DNA of 64,000 nucleotides from Anaerolineae bacterium (lineage in GTDB: Bacteria > Chloroflexota > Anaerolineae > Aggregatilineales > Phototrophicaceae): NCBI GenBank assembly GCA_020849765.1, contig JADLAY010000058.1, forward strand, positions 1 to 64,000, read 5' to 3'. Shown piece by piece: positions 25,437 through 33,246 of this stretch. The notes under the pieces are model-generated. The model was not told the DNA's origin, searched no databases, and saw only the letters and a program-made list of their open reading frames with translations. A program made the translations under genes and the position numbers. Position 1 is the first letter of the stretch. Each line of letters opens with the position of its first letter.

Positions 25437-26375
25437 TCAGTCTTTCTTCGGCTTCTGCGGCCTGGGGATGACGTCGCTCAGGCTCGGTTCGACGCGCTGG
25501 TTGGCTTCGGTCTGGCCCATGCCTTCGTGCCACTCGTCGGCGAAGGCGCCGGATGGCTGCGTCAGCACCAACCCGCCCAGATCGCGCGCGATGATCTCGA
25601 TCGTCTTCGGCTGCACCCAGACGGCTGAATCGACCTGCACGGCGACCGCGCCCGCCTCCAGGTAGTCCCGCGCATCTTGCGCCGTGTGAATGCCGCCCGC
25701 GCCGATCACCGGCACCGACAGCGCGCGCACGATCTGCCCGACCAGCCGCAGCGTCATCGGCCTGATCAGCGGGCCGTAGACGCGCCCGGAGATTAGCCGC
25801 CCGCTCGAATCACGGGCCGTGCCGCGTGGCGCCGAGCAGACGACCACCGCATCTGCCCCGGCATCGGCACAGGCGCGCGCCAGCGGCAGCGCATCCTGAT
25901 AGGGCACGCGCGCGATCAGCGGTTTCTCCAACTGTTCGGCGGCACGCACCAGGCGCGCGACTTCTTCCACGGACGTTTCGTCGCCGATGCCCAGCTCGAC
26001 GGCGTCGATGTCTTCTTCCTCGTCGATACGGCTGCAGGCGCGCTGCACATCGTCCGCTGATGTCGCCACCAGATGCAGGATGATCGGCAGAGACATTTTG
26101 CGCCACTTGCCGACGTTGTTGGAGAGCACCTTGGCCAGCCCGGCGTTGGGCAGCCCGCTGTGGACGAGCACGCCCGCCTCGAGCGCGACCACGCGCGTGC
26201 CGGAGGCCGGGCTGCGCGGGTAGAGCGTGACCGGGTTCGTCACCAGCGCGCCGAGCTTCTCCAGCTTGATCAAGCCTTTGTACTCGTCGGCAAAGCCCAT
26301 CGTGCCTGCTGCGGGCATGACCGGCGTCTCCAGAATCAGGCTGCCCTTGCCCGCGCGTGTGATCTGAAAGGCCAT
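25437..26375 (-). CDS. Dihydroorotate dehydrogenase-like TIM-barrel protein
   Basis: This 312-residue flavoprotein-like barrel resembles DHOD: ETPVMPAAGTMGFADEY (FMN-site start), TNPVTLYPRSP, DAVVVCSAP and the phosphate-binding GAGGIHTAQDARDYLEAGAVAVQVDSAV. The NxSCPN-type motif that holds the catalytic Cys/Ser and orotate asparagines is missing; VELGIGDETSVE stands there. It is therefore probably not a pyrimidine-pathway enzyme but a DHOD-family oxidoreductase of unknown substrate. It follows a methyltransferase gene by three bases and is probably co-translated with it. Confidence 0.82.
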   Translation of the reverse strand: MAFQITRAGKGSLILETPVMPAAGTMGFADEYKGLIKLEKLGALVTNPVTLYPRSPASGTRVVALEAGVLVHSGLPNAGLAKVLSNNVGKWRKMSLPIILHLVATSADDVQRACSRIDEEEDIDAVELGIGDETSVEEVARLVRAAEQLEKPLIARVPYQDALPLARACADAGADAVVVCSAPRGTARDSSGRLISGRVYGPLIRPMTLRLVGQIVRALSVPVIGAGGIHTAQDARDYLEAGAVAVQVDSAVWVQPKTIEIIARDLGGLVLTQPSGAFADEWHEGMGQTEANQRVEPSLSDVIPRPQKPKKD

Positions 26376-26378
26376 CGG

Positions 26379-27086
26379 CTACTCCTGCGGTCGCATGGCG
26401 ATGTAAAGGCCGCGTCCCAGTCCCTGCACATCGTACTCGACCTCGAGCTTCGCCTCCCGGAACGCTTCCAGATACTGCGCGTGCGTGAAGAGACCGAGGC
26501 TGTGCCGTTCGCGGAACATCTCGACGCCGACCGTGGTCGCGATCATGTAGTGGAAATCGAGGATCGAGACGGTGCCCTCGACCTCGCCGACGCACATGCG
26601 CGCGATCTTGAGGTCGGGCTCGTCGACGAAGCGCGCCGTCACCTTGCCGGGGATGAACTCGCCCGGCGCCAGCCACGGCTCGACGATCATGACGCCGCCG
26701 GGCGAGAGATGGCGCGCCATGTTGGCGATGGCGCGGCGCATCTTAGGCAGCGAGCGCGTATAGCCGATGCTGCTGAACATGCAGGTGACCATGTCGTACT
26801 GCCGCCCGAGGTCGAAGTCGATCATGTCGCCGACGTGAAACGGCACGTCGGGCAGGCGGCGCCGCGCAATGTTGAGGACGCCGCCTTCGTCCAGGTCGAT
26901 GCCTTCGACCAGATAATACTGCTTGAGCTGAACGAGATGCTTGCCCGTGCCGCAGGCGACGTCGAGCAGGGCGTTGCCCACCCGGCGGCGATGCGTGTGG
27001 ATGATCTCGTGGATGGTCGAGGCTTCTGCGGCATAGTCCTTGTAGGCGTAGATCAGGTCGTAGTAGGCAGCAGATTTGGTGAACAT
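26379..27086 (-). CDS. SAM-dependent methyltransferase, DesVI/TylM1-like
   Basis: This class I methyltransferase of about 235 residues has AYYDLIYAYKDYAAEA near the start, the SAM motif LLDVACGTGKHL (near 42), VEGIDLDEGGVLNIARRR, the motif with MVTCMFSSIGY, and the C-terminal sheet RERHSLGLFTHAQYLEAF. This order is typical of the amino-sugar N,N-dimethyltransferases of macrolide pathways, but homologues are widespread and the substrate here is unknown. ATG 27086 is chosen; GTG 27098 is also possible. It is immediately upstream of the DHOD-like gene, so the two may act on one small molecule. Confidence 0.84.
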   Translation of the reverse strand: MFTKSAAYYDLIYAYKDYAAEASTIHEIIHTHRRRVGNALLDVACGTGKHLVQLKQYYLVEGIDLDEGGVLNIARRRLPDVPFHVGDMIDFDLGRQYDMVTCMFSSIGYTRSLPKMRRAIANMARHLSPGGVMIVEPWLAPGEFIPGKVTARFVDEPDLKIARMCVGEVEGTVSILDFHYMIATTVGVEMFRERHSLGLFTHAQYLEAFREAKLEVEYDVQGLGRGLYIAMRPQE

Positions 27087-27242
27087 GGACGCGGCCACCA
27101 GGGTTTCAGATCGTGAACGAGTGTCTCTACAGCATACCCGATGTCACCCCGAAACGCGACTTGATCGTCGCCCTGAAGACCCGGATTCCCCATAATGTGT
27201 GACCGCGTCCTTGATCGCCTCAAACTTCAAGAAGAGAGCCAC

Positions 27243-27623
27243 ATGAACGGCCAAAGTAAGCCTCGGAAACTCACCTTGCCCGGCATCCTCCTGCGCCTGG
27301 AGGGCGCGGCCATGCTGCTTGGCGCCATCGCTGCCTATGCTTACACCCAGGGCAACGGTTGGGCCTTCGTCCTGCTGCTGATCGTGCCCGATCTTGCCCT
27401 GCTCGGCTATGCCGTCAATCCGCGCGTCGGCAGCGTCGCCTACGACATCGCGCACTTCTACGCACTGCCTGTCATCGTCCTGGCCGTCGCCATCTACGGG
27501 AGCAACCCGACGCTGCTGCACGTCGGGCTGATCTGGTTTGCGCACATCAGTATGGATCGAGCACTCGGCCTCGGTCTGAAATACGCGACCGAGGCCAAAG
27601 AGACGCATCTTCAGCGCGTCTAG
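27243..27623 (+). CDS. DUF4260 family membrane protein
   Basis: This protein of 126 residues has four hydrophobic helices and matches the DUF4260 pattern closely: LEGAAMLLGAIAAY, FVLLLIVPDLALLGYAVNPRVG, YDIAHFYALPVIVLAV and LIWFAHISMDRALGLGLKY. The function is unknown. I start at ATG 27243, since AGAAGAGAG lies seven bases before it and the alternative start at 27195 adds unrelated residues. The stop lies three bases from the end of the convergent SDR gene. Confidence 0.88.
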   Translation: MNGQSKPRKLTLPGILLRLEGAAMLLGAIAAYAYTQGNGWAFVLLLIVPDLALLGYAVNPRVGSVAYDIAHFYALPVIVLAVAIYGSNPTLLHVGLIWFAHISMDRALGLGLKYATEAKETHLQRV

Positions 27624-27626
27624 GGC

Positions 27627-28433
27627 CTAGCCGAGCAGGTTCTTCATCCGGTTGAACATGAAGCGGGTCGCGTAGCCGGGGTTGAGGCGATAGAGATAGT
27701 TCATCATCCTCGCATCATTGCCGACGTAGACCTGGAACTGGTCGCGCTCCATGCCGTTGACGATGATCTCGGCGGCGCGTTCAGCCGACGTGGTCGGGTA
27801 ATTCTGTGCGGCGCCGTCGCTCGCTGCCGCTGGCATCGCCAGGCCGGAGTTCTGGGTGATGTTGGTGGCGATGGCGCCCGGAAACACGACTGTCACGTGG
27901 ACGTGGGTGTCGAGCAGCTCGGAGTACAGGCCCTCCGTCAGCAGCTTGACAGCCGCTTTCGACGCGCCATACAGCGTCTGGCCGGGCACAGGGAAGAAGC
28001 CGCCCATGCTGGACACATTGACGACGTGCGCTTCAGGCCGTTTCAGCAAGTGCGGTAGAAAGGCTTTCGTCATGTAGATTACGCCATACAGATTGACGTG
28101 CAGCACGCGCTCGATGGCATCGTACTCCAGGTCGTTCAAGCGCACGAACGGCTGGATGATGCCCGCGTTGTTGATCACACCGTCGACCGCGCCGTGCGCA
28201 TCGATCACGGCCTGCGGCAGCGCTTCCACCGCCGCCCGGTCACTCACGCTGAGCACGTGGGTGCTCAGCTTGTCTCGACGCTGACCGGCCAGATCGGCGG
28301 TCTCGTTGAGCGTCATTTCGTTCACATCGGCCGCCGCCACGCGGGCGCCCTCGTTCAAAAGCCTGAGGACGAGCGCCCGCCCGATCCCGCTGCCGCCACC
28401 GGTGACGACTATGACTTTATTCAGCACTTTCAT
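27627..28433 (-). CDS. Short-chain dehydrogenase/reductase
   Basis: This 268-residue Rossmann enzyme has the cofactor motif VVTGGGSGIGRAL at residues 8-20, NNAGI, the catalytic Ser in VNVSSMGGFF, and YGASKAAV with the catalytic Tyr and Lys. Asp near residue 36 (AAADVNE) favours NAD over NADP. The C-terminus is basic and mildly hydrophobic. I start it at ATG 28433, which has GAGGAG ten bases upstream, and reject 38 upstream codons as untranslated. The substrate is unknown. Confidence 0.92.
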   Translation of the reverse strand: MKVLNKVIVVTGGGSGIGRALVLRLLNEGARVAAADVNEMTLNETADLAGQRRDKLSTHVLSVSDRAAVEALPQAVIDAHGAVDGVINNAGIIQPFVRLNDLEYDAIERVLHVNLYGVIYMTKAFLPHLLKRPEAHVVNVSSMGGFFPVPGQTLYGASKAAVKLLTEGLYSELLDTHVHVTVVFPGAIATNITQNSGLAMPAAASDGAAQNYPTTSAERAAEIIVNGMERDQFQVYVGNDARMMNYLYRLNPGYATRFMFNRMKNLLG

Positions 28434-28576
28434 CGTTGCACTCCTCGAACGAACAGCGTGCATGAATACTTTGATTCTAGCGTTTGCCACCGAAACGTGT
28501 ATCCCCACTCTGAGGGTGCTTGCGCTCCTATCAGGCTTGCGCTTCAATTAATTGCATCACGGGGGAGGGAACCACG

Positions 28577-29143
28577 ATGACCACCGAGCAGCCATGGACA
28601 TTCGAATCGCTGGCGCAGGCCGGGCGAGCGACCTTCGAGCAGATCTTGTGTCACAATCCGCCGCCAGACCCGGCGCAGCTGGCCGGTTACGCCTACAAGG
28701 GCTGGAACGACGGCATTGTCACCTATCTGACCGGGCGTAAGTTCAAGAAGTGCTTCTGGGTCGACGCCGACGGCGGCCACGGCTGCAATCTCGTCATCGC
28801 CTACGATTTCAAAGAGTATCGTGGCGAATGGAACGAGGTCAGCCTGTTCGGCAGCACCCTGCGCGCCGGGTTTTATGATGTGCAGGAAGTGCCGCAGACG
28901 ACGCCAATCGCCGAGTATGTGCCTTACAAACCGCTCAAGCTGCTCAACTACAACGTCGGGCGCAACACCTGGCTCAATGCGCCCCTGCGCCTGATCCGTG
29001 ACGTGGTGGCGCTGCCCAACCCCGGCGATCACGAACTGGTGCTCGGCAAGGCGCATCTGCAACTGCTGCCGCTGTCGCTGGTGTTCGTCAGCTATTTCGT
29101 GCTGGGGATGCGCGAGCCGCTCGCGGCGGATTTCGCCCACTAG
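28577..29143 (+). CDS. Uncharacterised cytoplasmic protein
   Basis: This 188-residue soluble protein has no signal peptide. The ATG at 28577 has a strong GGGGGAGGGA upstream. Visible features are GYAYKGWNDGIVTYLTG, KFKKCFWVDADGGHGCN, a mixed beta-rich middle (WNEVSLFGSTLRAGFYDV) and ELVLGKAHLQLLPLSLVFVSYFVLG. I recall GWN-G and KFxKxFW patterns in uncharacterised bacterial proteins but cannot name a family. It is upstream of prfA by 89 bases and may share its transcript. Confidence 0.72.
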   Translation: MTTEQPWTFESLAQAGRATFEQILCHNPPPDPAQLAGYAYKGWNDGIVTYLTGRKFKKCFWVDADGGHGCNLVIAYDFKEYRGEWNEVSLFGSTLRAGFYDVQEVPQTTPIAEYVPYKPLKLLNYNVGRNTWLNAPLRLIRDVVALPNPGDHELVLGKAHLQLLPLSLVFVSYFVLGMREPLAADFAH

Positions 29144-29232
29144 GGTCTCTATCTCATTCGCCGTTCAATTCCGCGCCATGGGCGACTATAATGGACGGCA
29201 TTCCGCAATCCCCAGTCACAAGCAGGCGGCGT

Positions 29233-30327
29233 ATGCTCGACAAACTCGCGCAGATCGAAGCGCGCTACAACGAACTCGAACGATTGATGGCCGACCCGGA
29301 CGTCATGGGCGATTACACCAAGATCGCCGAATACAGCAAGGAACGCACCGGGCTGGAAGAGATCGTGCAGGCCTATCGCGAATATCGGCAGCAGTCGCAG
29401 CAGCTTGACGAGGCGCGCCAGATCCTCGCCACCGAAAGCGACGCCGATCTGCGGGCGCTGGCGCAGGAAGACATCGTCGCCGTCGAAGAGAGCATGCCGG
29501 AATTGGAACAGCAGTTGAAGCTGCTGCTGCTGCCCAAGGACCTGCGCGACGACAAGAACGTCATCATGGAGATCCGCGCGGGGGCAGGCGGTGATGAAGC
29601 CGGTCTGTTCGCCGCGGATCTGTTCCGCATGTACAGCTATTATGCCCAGGCGCGCGGCTGGAAGATCGAGGTCATCGACCAGAACGAGACCGGCGTCGGC
29701 GGCTTCAAAGAGATTCGCTTCGAGGTGCGTGGGCGCGGCGCCTTCAGCCGCCTCAAGTACGAGGGCGGCGTGCATCGCGTCCAGCGCGTGCCGGAGACGG
29801 AGAGCCAGGGCCGCGTGCACACGAGCACGGTCACGGTCGCGGTGCTGGCGGAGATGGACCCGGTCGACGTCAATTTCAGTTGGAACGATGTGCGTATGGA
29901 TACGTTCCGCGCGGGCGGCGCGGGCGGCCAGAACGTCCAGAAGAACGAGACCGCCGTCCGCCTGACGCACGTTCCGTCCGGGCTGGTCGTCGCCGTGCAG
30001 GATGAGCGCAGCCAGGGCCAGAACAAAGAGCGCGCCATGCAGATCATGATCGCGCGGCTGTACGAGATTGAAGTCGAGAAGCAGCGCGCGGCCCTCGAAG
30101 GTGAGCGGCGCGGGCAGGTCGGCACCGGCGAACGCTCGGAGAAGATCCGCACCTACAACTTCCCGCAGAATCGCGTCACCGATCACCGCGTCGGCGTGAC
30201 CAGCTACAACCTGCCGACCGTGCTGACCGGCGACCTCGACCAGTTCATCGACGCGCTCATCACGCAGGATCAGGCGGAGAAGCTCGGCGGTGGCGTCCGG
30301 GTGGCCGCCGCGGTCGATGAGGATTAG
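29233..30327 (+). CDS. prfA: Peptide chain release factor 1
   Basis: RF1 ends translation at UAA and UAG codons. The 364-residue protein shows the RF1 N-terminal coiled region (MLDKLAQIEARYNELERLM), the codon-reading loop VQRVPETESQG with the PxT triplet, and the peptidyl-tRNA hydrolysis motif RAGGAGGQNVQKNETAVRLTH-region with GGQ near residue 232. PxT at this place, rather than SPF, marks RF1 and not RF2. I start it at ATG 29233, where homologues begin. It overlaps prmC by 11 bases, and PrmC methylates the glutamine of its GGQ motif. Confidence 0.97.
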   Translation: MLDKLAQIEARYNELERLMADPDVMGDYTKIAEYSKERTGLEEIVQAYREYRQQSQQLDEARQILATESDADLRALAQEDIVAVEESMPELEQQLKLLLLPKDLRDDKNVIMEIRAGAGGDEAGLFAADLFRMYSYYAQARGWKIEVIDQNETGVGGFKEIRFEVRGRGAFSRLKYEGGVHRVQRVPETESQGRVHTSTVTVAVLAEMDPVDVNFSWNDVRMDTFRAGGAGGQNVQKNETAVRLTHVPSGLVVAVQDERSQGQNKERAMQIMIARLYEIEVEKQRAALEGERRGQVGTGERSEKIRTYNFPQNRVTDHRVGVTSYNLPTVLTGDLDQFIDALITQDQAEKLGGGVRVAAAVDED

Positions 30328-31189
30328 CGGCGCGCTTCAACGTGCGCGCGAACGTCTGGCCGCCGTCGCCGATTCTCCCGGTGCGGAGGCGCAAACACTG
30401 CTGGCTGCCGTGCTCGGCGTCGACCGCGTCTACCTGCTGACCCACCCCGAACGCAGCCTGACCCCAACTCAGATCGCGGCCTTCGAGACGCTCGTCACGC
30501 GCCGGATGGGCGGCGAGCCGCTGCCCTACATCACCGGCAGCCGTGCCTTCTTCGACCGTGATTTCTTCGTCAACCCTGCCGTCTTGATCCCACGCCCGGA
30601 AACCGAACTCTTGCTCGAAGCCGCGCTCGAATATGCCTCGGAGCGCGCGCCAGCCATTGCGGTCGACATCGGTACGGGCAGCGGCGCGCTGGCGGTGACA
30701 TTCGCCGCGCTCCATCTCGATTGGCAGGTCTACGCGGTCGATGTCAGCCCGGCGGCGTTGGCGGTCGCGCAGCATAACGCCGAACGCTGCGGCGTGGCCG
30801 AGCGGATCAAGTTCGTCGAGGGCGATCTGCTGGCGCCGCTGCTGGATGCGCCCGTGCGCGCCGACCTGATCATGGCGAATCTGCCCTACATCCCCAGCGC
30901 GATCACGGCGGCGCTCGATGTGAGTCGCCACGAACCAACCCTGGCGCTCGATGGCGGCGCGGACGGCCTGGCCTTGATCCGGCGGTTGCTCGATCGGGCG
31001 CCCGATGTGCTGGCGCTCGATGGGCTGCTGCTGCTCGAAATGCAGTACGACCAGGGCGCGGCGCTCACCGCACTGGCGGAATCCGCCCTGCCGGGCGCGC
31101 AGATCGACATCCTGCGCGATTACGCCGGGCACGAACGGATCGTGCGCATTGGACAAACAAAAAGGGCGACGCAAGCGCCGCGCCTCTAG
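30317..31189 (+). CDS. prmC: Release factor glutamine methyltransferase
   Basis: PrmC N5-methylates the GGQ glutamine of RF1 and RF2. The 290-residue protein has the N-terminal helical domain, GEPLPYITGSRAFFDRDFFV, VLIPRPETELLLE, the SAM motif VAVDIGTGSGALAV and the catalytic NLPYIPS. The usual form is NPPY; the second position is Leu here, a variant seen in other phyla. The gene starts inside prfA (11-base overlap), the common prfA-prmC arrangement. The stop is followed by a cluster of hairpins. Confidence 0.94.
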   Translation: MRISGALQRARERLAAVADSPGAEAQTLLAAVLGVDRVYLLTHPERSLTPTQIAAFETLVTRRMGGEPLPYITGSRAFFDRDFFVNPAVLIPRPETELLLEAALEYASERAPAIAVDIGTGSGALAVTFAALHLDWQVYAVDVSPAALAVAQHNAERCGVAERIKFVEGDLLAPLLDAPVRADLIMANLPYIPSAITAALDVSRHEPTLALDGGADGLALIRRLLDRAPDVLALDGLLLLEMQYDQGAALTALAESALPGAQIDILRDYAGHERIVRIGQTKRATQAPRL

Positions 31190-31193
31190 TGCT

Positions 31194-31319
31194 GCCGTTG
31201 GCTGAAGCCGAACGGCTAACTTAATCAAGCCCACTGAAGGGGCTAATAAAGACCAGGAACGATTGGGAAGCGCCTTCAGTGCGCTTGATTATCCATAGCC
31301 GGGCGTTTCAACGTCCGGC
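31194..31319. repeat. Cluster of four hairpins with a 19-bp flanking inverted repeat
   Basis: Between prmC (plus) and the HMA gene (minus) four hairpins follow each other: 31194-31216, 31228-31244, 31268-31286 and 31298-31319. Three of the four have loops containing TGAA or TTCA. The two middle ones are bounded by a 19-bp inverted repeat with one mismatch (TAATCAAGCSCACTGAAGG at 31222-31240 and its complement at 31273-31291), so the 70-base unit can fold into one large cruciform. This looks like a REP/BIME or MITE-like element. It may also terminate both converging transcripts. Confidence 0.6.
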
Positions 31320-31384
31320 GGACGCCGGCACTCATATCCATGCGCCTCCCGTTCGACACCAGTCAACCTGAGATTGGCGATGTC

Positions 31385-31594
31385 CTAATTCGGCTCCGGC
31401 GCGTACTCGATCTCGATCAACTTGGCCCGGATCTCCGCCCAGTTGGCCGGGGGAGTCCATTCAACGGTCACCATCTTGCTGTCGACGCTGCCGGTGACGT
31501 GCTCGACGCCCTGCAGCGAGCCGACCTCGTTGACAATCGTCCTGACGCAGCCATCGCAGCCGATGCTCGGCACTTTGAAGGTCTTGCTTTCCAT
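31385..31594 (-). CDS. Heavy-metal-associated (HMA) domain protein, copper-chaperone-like
   Basis: This 69-residue protein is a lone HMA ferredoxin-like fold: KTFKVPSIGCDGCVRTI carries the GxCxxC metal site with two cysteines, and VEHVTGSVDSKMVTVEW is the second strand block. The usual MxCxxC Met is replaced by Ile-Gly. The C-terminal tail is short (EIEYAPEPN). I start it at ATG 31594, with GGAG upstream. It probably passes Cu(I) or a related metal to an ATPase encoded elsewhere. The TIR gene lies 64 bases upstream on the same strand. Confidence 0.87.
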   Translation of the reverse strand: MESKTFKVPSIGCDGCVRTIVNEVGSLQGVEHVTGSVDSKMVTVEWTPPANWAEIRAKLIEIEYAPEPN

Positions 31595-31658
31595 CGTTCC
31601 ATCTCCGTAAGAAGTCTCTTCCAACGAGACGCCGCCGCGCGGCGCGATCTTGTGCTCT

Positions 31659-32285
31659 TTATTCGCTCAACACCTGCACCATCTGGCGGAAGGCGCTCTT
31701 GAAGTCGTCGCTGAAGTCGTAGCGCGGGCGGCGGCGCAGCGCATCCGGCGGGTCGGCTGGCGCGACCTGGGCGATGGCGACCGGCTTGTTCTTCTCGCGG
31801 AAGTACGTCCACGCCTGCTCGATGCTCGGCTCGTGGCGCGTGGCGGGCGAGAGCACGAGCACCATCTGCGCACATTCCTTGAGCGCAGGGTGCACACCGC
31901 CCGCCCAATCGACGTTGTCCGGCTCGATCTCGTGCATCCAGCAAGCCAGGCCGATGCGCTGGAGTTCGTGCGCGATCTGCCCGGCGATCTGCGCGTCTTC
32001 CGGCGCGAAGTTGACATAGATGGCTTGCTGCGCCAGTTCGGCGCCGGTGTTGGTCGCCACGCGGATCGCGTTCGGGCGGCGCGCCTCGTCGTGCAGGTCG
32101 GTTTTGCCCAGGCGGAAGACGGTGCTGCCGCACTGCGGGCACGTCCCGCGCGTGGCGGGCAGCCCCTTGCGCGTCCAGACGGGCGTCACATCTTCCGCCA
32201 GCACCATCTCACGGCAGCGGACGCAGTAGATTTCGATGGCTTCGTCTTCGAGCTCGTCCTCATCATGCACGTGATCGCGCGCCAT
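31659..32285 (-). CDS. Zinc-ribbon (DUF5679-like) protein with a TIR-like domain
   Basis: This 208-residue protein has an N-terminal acidic tail, then a zinc ribbon with cysteine pairs in YCVRCREMVLAE and GTCPQCGSTVFR and the DUF5679-type PVWTRKGLPATRG. From about residue 90 a TIR-like domain runs: AIYVNFAPEDAQIAGQIAHEL, GLACWMHEIEPDNVDWAGG, MVLVLSPATRHEPSIEQAW. The Glu in SIEQAW lies where NAD-cleaving TIR domains keep their catalytic Glu. It could be a signalling or NADase effector. No membrane helix is present. GGAGGGAG precedes the ATG. It lies next to an AT-rich island. Confidence 0.78.
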   Translation of the reverse strand: MARDHVHDEDELEDEAIEIYCVRCREMVLAEDVTPVWTRKGLPATRGTCPQCGSTVFRLGKTDLHDEARRPNAIRVATNTGAELAQQAIYVNFAPEDAQIAGQIAHELQRIGLACWMHEIEPDNVDWAGGVHPALKECAQMVLVLSPATRHEPSIEQAWTYFREKNKPVAIAQVAPADPPDALRRRPRYDFSDDFKSAFRQMVQVLSE

Positions 32286-32892
32286 GGTGTGTCTCCCTCC
32301 GGCGTGGCCGTTTCCACGCACATCCGTTCCAATGAAGGATACCACCGAATGCGCGAGAAGGGCGAATAGGATTGATTTTATTCCGGGGTCATATGCCTAA
32401 CAAACCCATCAGTCAGGGACACAAGATGGGCGTTCAGAAGGACATGAAGTATACGAGAAGTATCCAATATAAGACCCCACTTTGCACCCTAATTGGTGTA
32501 GAAATGGCGTTAGAGGGGGATTAGACTGGGGGTTGCATTGGTTGTAAATAGGGCAAAATGACCTTAGAATATGCTCGTATGTGATGACAATGTCAACACA
32601 CGTACAAAAAACGGACATCACACGGTACGTAGGAAGGGCGCTCAATAGGACATTAAAGGTACGCGAGATGGACAAGAAGAAGGCAGCGAAAAGCCTGCAT
32701 CTTTGCATCCACGCGATACCGATGATGCGCTGCGACTACTAGTGGTAATGCCGAAACCGCCGAAGGAAGATTGCGAAGACGGAAAAGACCGCTCGAAAAA
32801 GAACGGTCACATATCATAATCAGACGTTGTCGATGACGCAGGCAGTTGCGCTTACGAGTTGATTAGAGAGCTATCTAGTACCGAGTTGTAAC
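32286..32892. other. 607-base AT-richer gap at the left edge of the accessory island
   Basis: From about 32360 the composition turns clearly AT-richer than the surrounding sequence. No confident gene lies here. A 99-codon minus-strand frame at 32409-32708 has no recognisable similarity and weak coding character. A possible small HTH-like reading frame lies on the plus strand (listed separately). No integrase, transposase, tRNA or long terminal repeat was found. Confidence 0.6.
32584..32742 (+). pseudogene. Possible HTH-protein remnant (short plus-strand frame)
   Basis: A 52-codon frame contains YVGRALNRTLKVREMDKKKA followed by AKSLHLCIHAI. The pattern ALNxxLKxR-(x)-KKAAxxLxL-xxxxI resembles the start and first helices of XRE-type HTH antitoxins. 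The frame stops early, and another frame continues as DDALRLLVVMPKPPKE and a Lys-rich tail to about 32817. This could be a frameshifted antitoxin-like gene or chance. No ribosome-binding site is visible. Treat it as a hypothesis. Confidence 0.22.
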
Positions 32893-33246
32893 TTACCAAC
32901 CCGATACGGACTTCAAGAGATCGTTGCACGTTGGCTGAAGTGTTCGGATCAATTCAGCCTCAATGCGCGAACGTTCGATTTTGTCGGGGACAATCCTGAT
33001 ACAGACGCAGTTTGCATGATGCGCTTGTATGCAGCCCCATTTGTGATGTTGGACAGTCAGACGAGTTGAAAAATCGTCTGTTTGCCCTACGTAGATGGTG
33101 GTGTGTGCATACTGACCGATGCTTCCCACGGCGCTAGTCAGTATGTACACTCCGCCAGTACTAGGTAGGGTTGCCCCAAGTGGATATGCTAAGAATCCCA
33201 TCTCTCCACCGAAAATGGGATGAACCCTGACAGGATGCACGTCCAT
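32893..33246 (-). CDS. GIY-YIG domain nuclease-like protein
   Basis: This 117-residue protein has STGGVYILTSAVGSIG, HTTIYVGQTDDFSTRL and CVCIRIVPDKIERSRIEAEL, then LQPTCND: the GVYIL/IYVGQT pair, the Arg and the metal Glu of the GIY-YIG fold. Free-standing versions often occur on mobile elements or have repair or defence roles. AAAGGA lies about nine bases upstream of the ATG. It shares the AT-rich island and strand with the AAA+ ATPase gene, separated by 331 bases and a terminator. Confidence 0.75.
   Translation of the reverse strand: MDVHPVRVHPIFGGEMGFLAYPLGATLPSTGGVYILTSAVGSIGQYAHTTIYVGQTDDFSTRLTVQHHKWGCIQAHHANCVCIRIVPDKIERSRIEAELIRTLQPTCNDLLKSVSGW

Noticed and set aside
30317..31189. Loss of PrmC function because the NPPY motif reads NLPY.
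   Set aside because: The Asn, the third-position Pro and the Tyr are kept, and Leu at position two also occurs in other phyla; adjacency to prfA supports a working enzyme.
32409..32708. A 99-codon minus-strand frame in the AT-rich island.
   Set aside because: No ribosome-binding site, no recognisable similarity, and it overlaps a more protein-like plus-strand frame. It was not listed as a gene.
32893..33246. The GIY-YIG protein as an intron-encoded homing endonuclease.
   Set aside because: It is a free-standing short gene; no intron or interrupted host gene is nearby.
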